A stretch of DNA of 64,000 nucleotides, taken from contig NZ_CP018319.1 of NCBI RefSeq assembly GCF_001952935.1, forward strand, positions 4,050,001 through 4,114,000, written 5' to 3'. Made by a program: the position numbers and the translations under genes. A model generated the notes under the pieces. It did not search any database, had not been told where the DNA came from, and worked only from the letters and a program-made list of their open reading frames with translations. Position 1 is the first letter of the stretch. The number at the start of each line of letters is the position of its first letter. The stretch is from Pseudomonas frederiksbergensis (GTDB lineage Bacteria; Pseudomonadota; Gammaproteobacteria; Pseudomonadales; Pseudomonadaceae). This document shows, piece after piece, positions 1 through 8,004 of the stretch.

Positions 1-271
1 CATGGGCCGGGCGATGGAAATCGAGTCTTATCCGGGGATGCTTGCCTGCGTGATCGCAGGCTCAGGCGTGGCGCTGATGTCGGTGTCGATGCTCGCCAGC
101 CTGCCGGGCCGCGAAAGCGTGGCGGTGCATCCGTTGGTCGAGCCATTTGCCAGTGCCACCACGTGGCTGATGTGGCGCAAAGGCATGGTGGGGGCGAACT
201 TGAATGCCTGGCTTGAACAGCAACAATTGGTCTATCCGTCTGCGCCGAGTCAGGCTCGGGAGATGGCTTGA
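1..271 (+). CDS. LysR-type transcriptional regulator, C-terminal end (partial)
   Basis: Only the last ~89 codons are in the window; the reading frame is open at the left edge and stops with TGA at 269-271. The peptide (IESYPGMLACVIAGSGVALM, then a WLMWRKG segment) looks like the end of a LysR substrate-binding domain, where a glycine-rich 'G-x-G-V/I-A-L-M' strand precedes the last helix. The DNA-binding half is outside, so target and effector cannot be judged. It lies just upstream of the small gene at 411, in the order I remember for P. aeruginosa PA1413-PA1414. Family call is fairly good; specific role unknown. Confidence 0.75.
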   Translation, partial: MGRAMEIESYPGMLACVIAGSGVALMSVSMLASLPGRESVAVHPLVEPFASATTWLMWRKGMVGANLNAWLEQQQLVYPSAPSQAREMA

Positions 272-410
272 ACTATCGGTCAGGTATTTTGATCAATTCA
301 GTAACAGATCATTGCGACTTTGGGCGAGCATTGCGTAGGACTTCGGACTATTATCAGTGCGAAGTGGCTACAGAATTTTGGTCACTCGGCACTACCCTGA
401 AGGGGGCACC

Positions 411-539
411 ATGAAAGAGAAAATCCAAAACTGGCTGCACGATCTGGGTGTTGCACTCGGTTTGATCGAACCACCTCTGCAACCTGTGCCTATTCGCACC
501 GACGACGAACAACGCCGACGCCAGCAGCGCCGCCGGTAA
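411..539 (+). CDS. small conserved basic-tailed protein (PA1414-like), 42 aa
   Basis: A 42-codon frame starts with ATG at 411, 6 nt after a clear GAAGGGGG ribosome site; an in-frame start at 357 lacks one. The product begins MKEKIQNWLHDLGVALGL, a short amphipathic segment, then a proline-rich stretch and an Arg/Gln-rich tail (RRRQQRRR). No known domain. Its position between a LysR gene and an MBL hydrolase is the order I recall for PA1414, a small anaerobically induced locus that also carries the sRNA SicX in P. aeruginosa. The gap 272-410 contains a TTGATCAA palindrome at 289-296, but not a full Anr box. The orthology is inferred from synteny only. Confidence 0.6.
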   Translation: MKEKIQNWLHDLGVALGLIEPPLQPVPIRTDDEQRRRQQRRR

Positions 540-552
540 CTATCGGCCTGGT

Positions 553-685
553 TGTGGCGAGGGAATTTATCCCCGTCGGGCTGCGAAACAGCCCCCAGAC
601 CATCAACCGGGTTGAATCTAGTTTCCAGCGTCAGTCGATTTGCGACTGCTTCTCAGCCGGACGGGGATAAATCCCCTCGCCACAG
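553..685. repeat. REP-type inverted pair (GGCGAGGG class)
   Basis: The left arm at about 553-576 (TGTGGCGAGGGAATTTATCC...) is answered by a near-complementary right arm at about 661-684, so the ~130 bp can fold into one long hairpin. A second member of this class sits at 55801-55940. This fills the gap between the small gene and the MBL gene; no coding signal is seen in it. Confidence 0.8.
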
Positions 686-737
686 GACGGCGTGTCCACT
701 GGTTAATACTGATTAGCAACCGGCGACACACCCCGCA

Positions 738-1463
738 TCAGGCGTGCAAGCGCTGCCACTCGTCAATCATCGTGCGCAAATACTCCCCGGAAAAGCTCCC
801 GAAGTGCCCGCCGTGCACCGTGCGGATCGACAACTCGCGCAAACGTTGCAAGCTGCGGGCGTAGTCGTCGAGGTCGGAATGGTAGGCGTCTTCGATCAGC
901 GGCCCGTCGTAGATGATGTCGCCGCTAAACAGGGTCTCGGTCGCCGCTTCGTAAAGGCTGATCCCACCCGGTGAATGCCCTGGTGTGTGCAGTACTTGCA
1001 ACACGCGGTTGCCCAGATCCAGCACGTCACCTTCTTCGATCAAACCTGTGGCCGGTGCAGCTTTGACCCGATACTCGGCGTAGCACAACGGGCAATCCGG
1101 GTGCGCCTCGAACATTTCATCGCCGACAAACGCCGCGCTCAAGGTGTTTTCACCGTTCGGTGACGCGAGGATCTGCGCTTCAGCCGGATGCACCAGTCGT
1201 TCGGGGAATTCGTGATGCCCGGCGATGTGGTCGAAATGGCAATGACTGGCCACGGCGACCAGCGGCCGTTCGGTGATCCATGGCAGTTGCTCGCGCAGGC
1301 TGACCAGCCCGGAGCCGCTGTCGAGCAGCAGGTCCTTGTCGCGGCCCTGAATGTGCCAGAGGTTGCAGCGATAGAAGGGGCGGATGTAAGGCTCGTGAAT
1401 CAATCGAATGTCGTCACTGAGCTGTTTCACCTCAAACCACTGATCGCGAGAAACAATCTTCAT
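738..1463 (-). CDS. MBL-fold metallo-hydrolase
   Basis: A 241-aa protein of the metallo-beta-lactamase superfamily. The metal-binding signature HCHFDH is seen about 70 residues in, followed by a GH in TPGHSPGG, a GD in FSGDIIYDG and a late GGHFGSF, the usual order of Zn/Fe ligands in glyoxalase II-like hydrolases. I place the start at 1463 (MKIVSRDQW) because a GGAGAAAA ribosome site lies upstream; the longer frame to 1514 would run through the neighbour's terminator. It is cytoplasmic (no signal). It sits downstream of the symporter gene but is separated by a strong terminator, so it is probably transcribed on its own. Substrate unknown. Confidence 0.85.
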   Translation of the reverse strand: MKIVSRDQWFEVKQLSDDIRLIHEPYIRPFYRCNLWHIQGRDKDLLLDSGSGLVSLREQLPWITERPLVAVASHCHFDHIAGHHEFPERLVHPAEAQILASPNGENTLSAAFVGDEMFEAHPDCPLCYAEYRVKAAPATGLIEEGDVLDLGNRVLQVLHTPGHSPGGISLYEAATETLFSGDIIYDGPLIEDAYHSDLDDYARSLQRLRELSIRTVHGGHFGSFSGEYLRTMIDEWQRLHA

Positions 1464-1482
1464 CAAAGGTTTTCTCCAGACG

Positions 1483-1518
1483 AAAAAAAACGGGTGTGGC
1501 AACCGACGCCACACCCGT
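1483..1518 (-). terminator. Rho-independent terminator after the SSS symporter gene
   Basis: Read on the minus strand, an ACGGGTGTGGC stem closes on GCCACACCCGT around a short loop and is followed by eight T residues (the A-run at 1483-1490). It lies 30 nt past the symporter stop codon. Confidence 0.85.
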
Positions 1519-1548
1519 CGAAGAAAGCATCAAGTCGTTATGGAAAGC

Positions 1549-2928
1549 TTAGGCGGCGCTGGCCACCCCTGCCGGGCGACGGGACAGCAAGCTGACCACC
1601 ACGAAACTCACCAGGCCTACGCCGAGGCTGTAGTAGATCGGGGTGTTGGCGTCCATACCGTCCTTGAACATGAACACCAGTGCGGTGGCGAAGCCCAGCG
1701 CCATGCTGGTGATCGCACCGGACGTCGTGGCGCGTTTCCAGTAAATGGCACCCATCAACGGGATCAGCATGCCGCCCACCAACAGGTTGTAGGCCAGGGT
1801 CAGTGCGCTGATCACATCATTGACCACCAGAGCGATACCCAATACGGCGATGCCGGTCAGCAGGGTAAACAGGCGATTGACGCTTACGTTCGATTGTTTG
1901 CCGCCGCGCAGTTTCGGCAGCAGATCTTCGGTCAGGGTCGTGGATGCGGCGAGCAGGCCGGCGCTGGCGGTGGACATCATGGCCGCCAGTGCCGCAGCGA
2001 TGACCAGCCCCCGGATGCCGTCCGGCAAGGACACTTTGACGATGGCGGCAAAGGCATTGTTGACGTTGTCCAGATCCGGAATGAGCACATGAGCAGCCAT
2101 GCCGATCAGCGCACACACCAGGCCATAGACAATGCAGTAAATCCCGGCCGATGTACCGGCGTACCTGGCGACTTTTTCGCTTCGTGCGGTGAACACCCGT
2201 TGCCAGATGTCTTGACCGATCAGGATGCCGAAGAAGTAGATCAGGAAGTACGTAATGATGGTGTCCCAGCCGATGCTGGTGAAGTTGAAGCTGGCGGCCG
2301 GCAATTGGGCAACCAGTTGATCCCAGCCACCGACACGGTACAGGCAGATCGGCAGCAACAGGAACATCAGACCCACGGTCTGGATCCCGAACTGGACGAT
2401 GTCGGTCAGGGTCAGGGACCACATGCCACCGATGGTCGAGTAAATCACCACCACACCGCCGCCGAGCAGCACCGAGAGCCAGAACGGCAGACCGAAAAGC
2501 ACTTGCAGCACGGTGCCGATCGCCAGGATCGAGGTCACACCGATCATCAGCGCATAGGCCAGCATGATGGTTGCGCTCGCGGTACGAGCCATCGGGTTGT
2601 AACGCTTTTCCAGCACCTGGGTAACGGTGAAAACCTTCAGCTTCAGCAGCGGTTTGGCGAGGAACAGGTTCAGCGCGACGATCCCGCAACCCAGGGCGGC
2701 GCACAGCCAGAAACCGGAGATGCCATGAACGTAGCCCAGACGCACGGTGCCGACGGTGGATGCACCGCCCAGAACGGTAGCGGCCATGGTGCCCATGTAG
2801 AGACCAGGGCCGAGGTTGCGACCGGCGACCAAATAGTCTTCGTGGGTCTTGGCCTTGCGCATGCCGTAGTAGCCGAGTACCAGCATCGCGGCGGCGTAGA
2901 TGAGTACGACGAATAAATCCAAAGCCAT
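1549..2928 (-). CDS. sodium:solute symporter (SSS family)
   Basis: A 459-aa integral membrane protein with about 13 hydrophobic segments. The N-terminal part has KTHEDYLVAGRNLG and GGASTVGTVRLGY, typical of the SSS (SSF) family's first helices where Na+ and substrate bind. The start MALDLF at 2928 is chosen because CGGAGACACG precedes it at normal spacing; an upstream extension to 2967 would add a charged non-membrane tail. It is last in the minus-strand series gbuA, SnoaL-like, NCS1 permease, SSS symporter, 168 bp behind the permease with a REP element in that gap. By context it may import a guanidino compound or its breakdown product; the substrate is not shown by the sequence. Confidence 0.88.
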   Translation of the reverse strand: MALDLFVVLIYAAAMLVLGYYGMRKAKTHEDYLVAGRNLGPGLYMGTMAATVLGGASTVGTVRLGYVHGISGFWLCAALGCGIVALNLFLAKPLLKLKVFTVTQVLEKRYNPMARTASATIMLAYALMIGVTSILAIGTVLQVLFGLPFWLSVLLGGGVVVIYSTIGGMWSLTLTDIVQFGIQTVGLMFLLLPICLYRVGGWDQLVAQLPAASFNFTSIGWDTIITYFLIYFFGILIGQDIWQRVFTARSEKVARYAGTSAGIYCIVYGLVCALIGMAAHVLIPDLDNVNNAFAAIVKVSLPDGIRGLVIAAALAAMMSTASAGLLAASTTLTEDLLPKLRGGKQSNVSVNRLFTLLTGIAVLGIALVVNDVISALTLAYNLLVGGMLIPLMGAIYWKRATTSGAITSMALGFATALVFMFKDGMDANTPIYYSLGVGLVSFVVVSLLSRRPAGVASAA

Positions 2929-2986
2929 GATGGCGTGTCTCCGATTGTCTTTTTTATGGTGAAACAAAGGTGGTTCTGTGGACCGG

Positions 2987-3088
2987 CCCCTGTGGGAGCG
3001 AGCCTGCTCGCGATAGCGATTTATCAGTCACATCAATGTCGGATGTGCCGCAGTCATCGCCGGCAAGCCGGTCTCGCTCCCACAGGGG
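2987..3088. repeat. REPIN (GTGGGAGCGAGC class)
   Basis: CCCTGTGGGAGCGAGCCTGC at the left end is complementary to the right end (...TCTCGCTCCCACAGGGG), with two REP half-elements around a ~45-nt centre. It lies between the NCS1 permease and SSS symporter genes and could weaken read-through or stabilise the upstream mRNA. Confidence 0.85.
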
Positions 3089-3096
3089 TGTCGGTG

Positions 3097-4608
3097 TCAG
3101 GCGGGCTGACGTAGTTCAGGTTTTGCCATGGTGCTTGCACCCTTGCTGCGTGGATCGTTTGGGCCAAACACCGCGGCCGATTCCGGGAACAGGCTCAGCA
3201 GCGTCAGGTACACCACGGACGCCAGGCCAAGTGTGACCGGCAGGCTGATGTCGATGCCGCCGGCCAGTTCGCCGAGCGGACCCACGAACTGTCCAGGCAG
3301 GTTCACAAAGCACAAGCCCACCGCGGCACTCGGGATCCAGGCACCCAGACCACGCCAGTTCCAGCCGTGCGTGAACCAGTAGCGACCACCTTTCTCGCCG
3401 CGGGTGAACACTTGCAGGTCATCCGGGCAGTAGAAGCCGCGACGCACCAGCAGACCGATGATCATGATCACCATCCATGGGGTGGTGCAGGTGATGATCA
3501 GCACGGCGAAGGTCGACACGCTCTGCACCAGGTTCGCCGCAAAGCGCCCGATGAAGATGAAAGCAATCGACATCACACCGATCAGCAGCGTGGCCTTGAC
3601 TCGTGACAGCACACGAGGGAACACGCTGGACATGTCCAGCCCGGTGCCATACAGCGAGGTGGTGCCGGTGGACATGCCGCCGATCACCGCGATCAGGCAC
3701 ACCGGCAGGAAGAACCAGCTCGGTGAAACCGCCAGCAGACCGCCGACGTAGTTGTTGGCGGCGATGTAGTCCGGCGCCTTGATCGCTACGATGGTGGCGG
3801 TGGCGAGGCCGAACAGAAACGGGATGAAGGTCGCGATCTGCGAGATCACCACGGCGGCCATGATCCGGCGCTTGGAGGTGTCACGCGGGATGTAGCGCGA
3901 CCAGTCACCGAGGAACGCACCGAAGGAAATCGGGTTGCTCATCGCCACCAGCGCCGCGCCGATGAAGGCGGCCCAGAAACCCGGTTGGCCCATGCTGACG
4001 GAGCCGGCGTAATTCACATCGAACGGCCCTGCGAAGGCGAAGATGCCCAGCAGAAACAACAGGCTGGCGCTCCACACGGCGATCTTGTTGACCCACAGCA
4101 GGAAGCGGAAACCGTAGATGCACACCGTCAGCACCAGGATTGCGAACAGACCGTAGGCCAGGCCCAGGGTCAGGTCGGTTTCCGGCAGGCCGATCAGCCG
4201 TTTGGCGCCACCGATCAACGCGTCGCCCGAACTCCACACCGAGAGCGAGAAGAAGGCGATGGCGGTCAACAACGACAGAAACGAACCGATGATCCGCCCG
4301 TGCACGCCGAAGTGTGCACCGGAAGACACGGCATTGTTGGTGCCATTGATCGGGCCGAACAGGCCCATTGGCGCGAGGATCAGCGAACCCAGCAACACGC
4401 CTAGCACAATCGCCCAGACGCCCGCCTGGAAAGACAGGCCGAACAGGACCGGGAAACTGCCGAGCACGGCGGTGGCAAAAGTATTGGAACCACCGAAGAT
4501 CATCCGGAACAAATCCGTCGGGCCTGCGGTGCGCTCACTGTCCGGGATCTGTTCGACCCCGTGGGTTTCGATTTGCGTAAGGCTTTGGTCTTTGTTGTTG
4601 TTATTCAT
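3097..4608 (-). CDS. NCS1-family purine/cytosine-type permease
   Basis: A 503-aa protein with about 12 membrane spans. The segment QIPDSERTAGPTDLFRMIFG followed by a helix rich in small residues is the usual entry of nucleobase:cation symporter-1 proteins, and GSFPVLFGLSFQAGVWAIVLG plus NGTNNAVSSGAHFGVHGR fit their substrate-binding helices. The start ATG at 4608 has GGAGC 6 nt upstream. It follows the SnoaL-like gene by 54 nt and belongs to the gbuA operon, so a guanidino or ureido compound is as likely a cargo as cytosine. Corresponds to P. aeruginosa PA1419 by my recollection. Confidence 0.85.
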   Translation of the reverse strand: MNNNNKDQSLTQIETHGVEQIPDSERTAGPTDLFRMIFGGSNTFATAVLGSFPVLFGLSFQAGVWAIVLGVLLGSLILAPMGLFGPINGTNNAVSSGAHFGVHGRIIGSFLSLLTAIAFFSLSVWSSGDALIGGAKRLIGLPETDLTLGLAYGLFAILVLTVCIYGFRFLLWVNKIAVWSASLLFLLGIFAFAGPFDVNYAGSVSMGQPGFWAAFIGAALVAMSNPISFGAFLGDWSRYIPRDTSKRRIMAAVVISQIATFIPFLFGLATATIVAIKAPDYIAANNYVGGLLAVSPSWFFLPVCLIAVIGGMSTGTTSLYGTGLDMSSVFPRVLSRVKATLLIGVMSIAFIFIGRFAANLVQSVSTFAVLIITCTTPWMVIMIIGLLVRRGFYCPDDLQVFTRGEKGGRYWFTHGWNWRGLGAWIPSAAVGLCFVNLPGQFVGPLGELAGGIDISLPVTLGLASVVYLTLLSLFPESAAVFGPNDPRSKGASTMAKPELRQPA

Positions 4609-4662
4609 GATCAGCTCCGATCATAAAGGCGCGCTCATCGTGTGTGAGCGTCACCTGTTTGG

Positions 4663-5070
4663 CTAAGGGGGTGGCAGCCCTTCCGGCATCGCGGACAAAT
4701 GTTCGTGGCAGGCCAGCCATAGGCCTTGTTGTTGTCGGCGAAACACAATGGTCTCGCGCTCCTGGCTGAAGTGTTGCTCCCCTTGCATGCGCAGCTCGGT
4801 GGCCACGTCATGGATGAAAATCGCCACGTCACCCTGCAGGCTGACGAAGGCGTTGCTTGAAGTACACGAAAGCACTTCGAAGCCATCCTCCGAGCGCCAG
4901 GTGTCCCACAACGCCTGATAGGCATCGCGCGACAGCAGGGGCTGCTCGAGGGTGTAGAACACGAAGCTGGCGTCGGTGCTGAAGGCGCCGAAGTAAGCTT
5001 CGCGATCGTTACGGGCAAAGGCGGCTACCAGATTGGCAGCGGCCTGGAGTACCTGATCACGTTCGTTCAT
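4663..5070 (-). CDS. SnoaL-like / NTF2-fold protein
   Basis: A 135-aa protein that looks like the SnoaL/DUF4440 branch of the NTF2-like cone fold: N-terminal helix (VLQAAANLVAAFARNDREAY), a FVFYTLEQPLLSRDAYQALW stretch and alternating strands ending FRRQQQGLWLACHEHLSA. Members may be enzymes, or binding or dimerisation modules, so no reaction can be assigned. It starts 9 nt after the gbuA stop with a GAGGATCGG ribosome site, so it is translated with gbuA. Conserved position (PA1420 by recollection) argues for a role in the guanidinobutyrate pathway. Confidence 0.8.
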   Translation of the reverse strand: MNERDQVLQAAANLVAAFARNDREAYFGAFSTDASFVFYTLEQPLLSRDAYQALWDTWRSEDGFEVLSCTSSNAFVSLQGDVAIFIHDVATELRMQGEQHFSQERETIVFRRQQQGLWLACHEHLSAMPEGLPPP

Positions 5071-5079
5071 GACCGATCC

Positions 5080-6030
5080 TCAGCGGTGGACCACGCCAGG
5101 CAGTACGCAGAGCATTTCGTACAGCAGGTTGGCGGCCAGCAGCGAGGTGTTGCCGGTGGTGTCGTAAGCGGGCGAGACTTCTACCAGATCGCAGCCGACC
5201 AGGTCGAGGCCTTGGCAGCCGCGAACGATTTCAATTGCCTGAATGGTCGTCAGACCACCGATTTCCGGGGTGCCGGTACCTGGCGCCCAGGCGGGATCGA
5301 TGCCATCGATGTCGAAACTCAGGTACACCGGACCGCCGCCGACTTTCTCGCGAACTTCGGCCATCAGCGGGGCCAGGGATTTGTGCCAGCACTCTTCGGC
5401 CTGAACCACACGGAAGCCCTGGTTGCGGCTCCAGTTGAAGTCGTCTGCGGTGTAGCCCTGAGCGCGCAGGCCAATCTGCACCACGCGGTCGCAATCCAGA
5501 AGACCTTCTTCGACAGCACGACGGAAGGTGGTGCCGTGGGCGATTTTCTCGCCGAACATGTGATCGTTCACATCGGCGTGAGCGTCGATGTGCACCAGGC
5601 CGACCTTGCCGTGTTTCTTATGAATCGCACGCAGGATGGGCAGGGTGATGGTGTGGTCGCCGCCGAGGGTCAGGGGGATCACATTGTGTTCGAGGATCTT
5701 GTGGTAGGACTCTTCGATGATCCGTACCGCGTCCAGCAGGTTGAACGTGTTGATCGCTACGTCACCGATGTCGGCAACCGACAGCGAGTCGAACGGTGCA
5801 GCGCCGGTGGCCATGTTGTACGGGCGAATCATCACCGATTCGGCGCGGATTTCGCGAGGCCCGAAACGGGTGCCTGGGCGCAGGGAAGTGCCGATGTCCA
5901 GCGGGACGCCAACGAAGGCAGCATCCAGACCGGCAGCGGTTGGCACATGGGGAAGTCGCATCATGGTGGCGATGCCGCCGAAGCGCGGCATTTCATTGCC
6001 GCCCAGTGGTTGGTGAAGAATCTTGTCCAC
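5080..6030 (-). CDS. gbuA: guanidinobutyrase, agmatinase/arginase family
   Basis: A 316-aa ureohydrolase that splits a guanidino compound into urea and an amine; in the Pseudomonas GbuA group the substrate is 4-guanidinobutyrate, giving GABA. The binuclear Mn site is complete: GGDHT, DAHADVND and SFDIDGIDP supply the His and Asp ligands. The N-terminus MDKILHQPLGGNEMPRFGG is the GbuA form as I remember it. The start codon is GTG at 6030 with GAGG about 9 nt upstream. It heads the operon with the SnoaL-like protein and two transporters and is divergent from the LysR gene gbuR, its likely activator. Agmatinase activity cannot be excluded from sequence. Confidence 0.9.
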   Translation of the reverse strand: MDKILHQPLGGNEMPRFGGIATMMRLPHVPTAAGLDAAFVGVPLDIGTSLRPGTRFGPREIRAESVMIRPYNMATGAAPFDSLSVADIGDVAINTFNLLDAVRIIEESYHKILEHNVIPLTLGGDHTITLPILRAIHKKHGKVGLVHIDAHADVNDHMFGEKIAHGTTFRRAVEEGLLDCDRVVQIGLRAQGYTADDFNWSRNQGFRVVQAEECWHKSLAPLMAEVREKVGGGPVYLSFDIDGIDPAWAPGTGTPEIGGLTTIQAIEIVRGCQGLDLVGCDLVEVSPAYDTTGNTSLLAANLLYEMLCVLPGVVHR

Positions 6031-6152
6031 GGGTAAGGCCTCATCGTCGTTGTTTTATTTATGTCGGTTGCGCAGGTCGGGGAGACGCAGGCACCGCTGT
6101 GGGGCGATTCTGCGAAATGTAGTGGCCGGGAAGAATCGCTACGGGCAAATAC

Positions 6153-6176
6153 TTAGTTCAGATTTTTCTAAACTAA
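6153..6176. promoter_or_regulatory. palindromic operator between gbuA and gbuR
   Basis: TTAGTT at 6153-6158 and AACTAA at 6171-6176 are perfect inverted repeats 12 nt apart, and the next bases are also largely symmetric (AGA versus TCT). It contains T-N11-A spacing as expected for LysR regulators and lies 123-146 nt upstream of the gbuA start. Best read as the GbuR binding site. Confidence 0.65.
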
Positions 6177-6206
6177 TGAGGATGGCGACGATAGACTTCT
6201 GCGCAT

Positions 6207-6322
6207 GATCGTTCCCACGCTCCGCGTGGGAATGCATCCACGGACGCTCCGCGTCCCGCTATTTCGTGTAAGTGACGCAGAGCGTCACGGGCTGCATTCC
6301 CACGCAGAGCGTGGGAACGATC
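6207..6322. repeat. 110-bp palindromic element, copy A
   Basis: Begins GATCGTTCCCACGCTCCGCG and ends in the complement (...GAGCGTGGGAACGATC). Inside are four small hairpins of the form CCCACGC-loop-GCGTGGG or GACGC-loop-GCGTC. It lies between the gbu operator and the gbuR start codon, so it should be in or near the gbuR 5' leader. Other copies: 19430, 22313, 35737, 45244, 51387. Confidence 0.9.
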
Positions 6323-6342
6323 AAATATTGCTGGAGATCCTC

Positions 6343-7239
6343 ATGGCCAACGCATTACCCGACCTGAAACTGTTGCGCATCTTCGTCAGCGTGGTTCGCC
6401 ATCAGGGGTTCGCCAACGCCCAGCAAGAGCTCAACCTCTCGACCTCGGCCATCAGCACTTACATGAGCCAGCTCGAAGCAGCCCTCGGCCTGGTCCTCTG
6501 CCATCGCGGCCGCGGTGGTTTCAGCCTGACCAGCAAAGGCGAACTGTTCCATCAGGAAACCCTGCGCCTGCTCGGCGAACTCGAAGGCTTCGAGCAATAC
6601 GCCGCCGCCCTCAAAGGCGAACTGCGCGGCACCTTGAACCTCGGCGTCATCGACTCCACCGTCAGCGACAAGGCCTTGCCGTTTGCCGAAGCCATTGGCG
6701 CCTACAGCCAGGAACACCCGGCCGTGCATTTGCATTTGTCGGTCATGAGCCCTTACGAACTGCAACTCGGCGTGCAGGACAACCGCCTCGACCTGGCCAT
6801 CGGCGCGTTCTCCACGCGCATGAGCGGTTTGGTCTATATGCCGCTGTATCGCGAACAACACTGGTTGTATTGCAGCAGCCGCCATCCGCTGTTCACCGAA
6901 CGGCGCATCCCCGAGCAAGTCATTACGCAGCAACGCATGGTTGGCCGCGGCTACTGGAGCCAGGCAGAACTGGCACGTCACGGCTTCAAGCACAGCGCGG
7001 CGACGGTGGAAAGCATGGAGGCGCAGCTGATCCTGGTGCTGTCGGGCGCCTACATCGGTTACTTGCCGGAGCATTACGCGCAGGCCTGGGCCGACAAGGG
7101 CGATTTGCGGGTGCTGCTGCCGGCGACCTTCGGCTATCAGGCGCCGTTTTCGATGATCGTGCGTCGTGGTCGCAGCCGCGAGCCGTTGATCCAGACCTTT
7201 CGCGATTTGCTCAAAGCACAACTGAATCAGGCCGCTTAA
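6343..7239 (+). CDS. gbuR: LysR-type regulator of guanidinobutyrate use
   Basis: A 298-aa LysR protein. The N-terminal winged HTH is seen in LKLLRIFVSVVRHQGFANAQ followed by LNLSTSAISTYMSQLEAALG, then a substrate-binding domain to the end. The start ATG at 6343 follows CTGGAGATCCTC; the longer frame from 6205 would translate the 110-bp repeat and is rejected. It is divergent from gbuA with a palindromic operator between them, the arrangement of PA1422/PA1421. Predicted to activate gbuA and its companion genes with 4-guanidinobutyrate as co-inducer. The effector is inferred from the family, not seen here. Confidence 0.85.
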   Translation: MANALPDLKLLRIFVSVVRHQGFANAQQELNLSTSAISTYMSQLEAALGLVLCHRGRGGFSLTSKGELFHQETLRLLGELEGFEQYAAALKGELRGTLNLGVIDSTVSDKALPFAEAIGAYSQEHPAVHLHLSVMSPYELQLGVQDNRLDLAIGAFSTRMSGLVYMPLYREQHWLYCSSRHPLFTERRIPEQVITQQRMVGRGYWSQAELARHGFKHSAATVESMEAQLILVLSGAYIGYLPEHYAQAWADKGDLRVLLPATFGYQAPFSMIVRRGRSREPLIQTFRDLLKAQLNQAA

Positions 7240-7253
7240 CGGAAACACAAGTC

Positions 7254-7850
7254 ATGTCCAGAATCCAATGTCCGCGCTGCCTGCGTCCGCACACTCACTG
7301 TTTGTGCCCACTGATTCCGAGCCTCGACAGCCGCACCCGAGTACTTCTGTTGCAGCACCCAAGCGAAGTGAACCATGCGCTGAACACGGCGCGGTTGGCG
7401 GCGTTGGGGTTGAAGAATGCCGAGTTGATCGTTGGCGAGGTGTTCGAGGCTTTGCCAGCGCTGTTGAATCAACCGGGTTATCAGGCGCGGCTGCTGTTTC
7501 CTGCCGATGATGCGCAGCCATTGCAGGCCTACGCGGCAAATGATCTGCCGTTATTGCTGGTCGTCCCCGACGGCACCTGGCGCAAGGCGCGCAAGATGCT
7601 GCACCTCAACCCGCTGCTGGCGGCGCTGCCGAGGGTGACGTTGGCGCAGGGGGCGGTGTCGAGATATCGATTGCGCAAGGCACCAGGGCCGGGGGCGTTG
7701 TCGACGGTGGAGGCGATTGTTCAGGCGCTGCAGACCCTTGAAGCACCGACCTCGTTCGAACCGTTGTTAAAACCGTTCGAAGCGTTGATCGAGGGGCAGA
7801 TTGCGGCGATGGGGGAGGAGACCTTTCGACGCAATCATGGGCCGAAATAG
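7254..7850 (+). CDS. tapT: tRNA-uridine aminocarboxypropyltransferase (DTW domain)
   Basis: A 198-aa protein of the DTW/TapT (YfiP) group, which transfers the 3-amino-3-carboxypropyl group of SAM to U47 of tRNA (acp3U). The N-terminus has four cysteines (C6, C9, C16, C18) that fit a zinc site, then RVLLLQHPSEVNHALNTA, and the family motif appears as DGTWRKARKML. The ATG at 7254 starts 14 nt after the gbuR stop, so it may be co-transcribed, although no functional link is evident. A longer overlapping frame from 6870 is a shadow of gbuR. DTW is read here as D-G-T-W. Confidence 0.8.
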   Translation: MSRIQCPRCLRPHTHCLCPLIPSLDSRTRVLLLQHPSEVNHALNTARLAALGLKNAELIVGEVFEALPALLNQPGYQARLLFPADDAQPLQAYAANDLPLLLVVPDGTWRKARKMLHLNPLLAALPRVTLAQGAVSRYRLRKAPGPGALSTVEAIVQALQTLEAPTSFEPLLKPFEALIEGQIAAMGEETFRRNHGPK

Positions 7851-7870
7851 TCGTTGTGATTGAGGGCCTC

Positions 7871-7968
7871 ATCGCGAGCAAGCCCGCTCCCACATTTGAT
7901 CGCATTTCTCCTGGAGGAACTCGGTCGAATGTGGGAGCGGCGGTGCGACGATTCGACTTGCTCGCGAA
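7871..7968. repeat. REPIN (GAGCAAGCCCGCTCCCAC class)
   Basis: TCGCGAGCAAGCCCGCTCCC is answered by an imperfect complement ending CTTGCTCGCGAAGA, with a second GTGGGAGCGG half-element between. It separates the convergent tapT and HlyD-like genes and is the only structure seen in that gap. Confidence 0.8.
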
Positions 7969-8004
7969 GACGGTAGAACAATCACAGAAAATCCCGGCCA
8001 GAGA

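Noticed and set aside
289..302. Anr/FNR box upstream of the 42-aa gene
   Set aside because: The left half TTGAT is present but the right half does not match ATCAA at the required spacing; only the TTGATCAA palindrome is real.
1540..2916. 458-codon frame antisense to the SSS symporter
   Set aside because: His/Gln/Gly-rich shadow translation of a clear membrane transporter; starts inside the terminator region.
6207..6322. 110-bp elements as tRNA or riboswitch
   Set aside because: The cloverleaf-like fold comes from nested palindromes; there is no T-loop (GGTTCGAATC) signature, and six near-identical copies sit in unrelated gaps.
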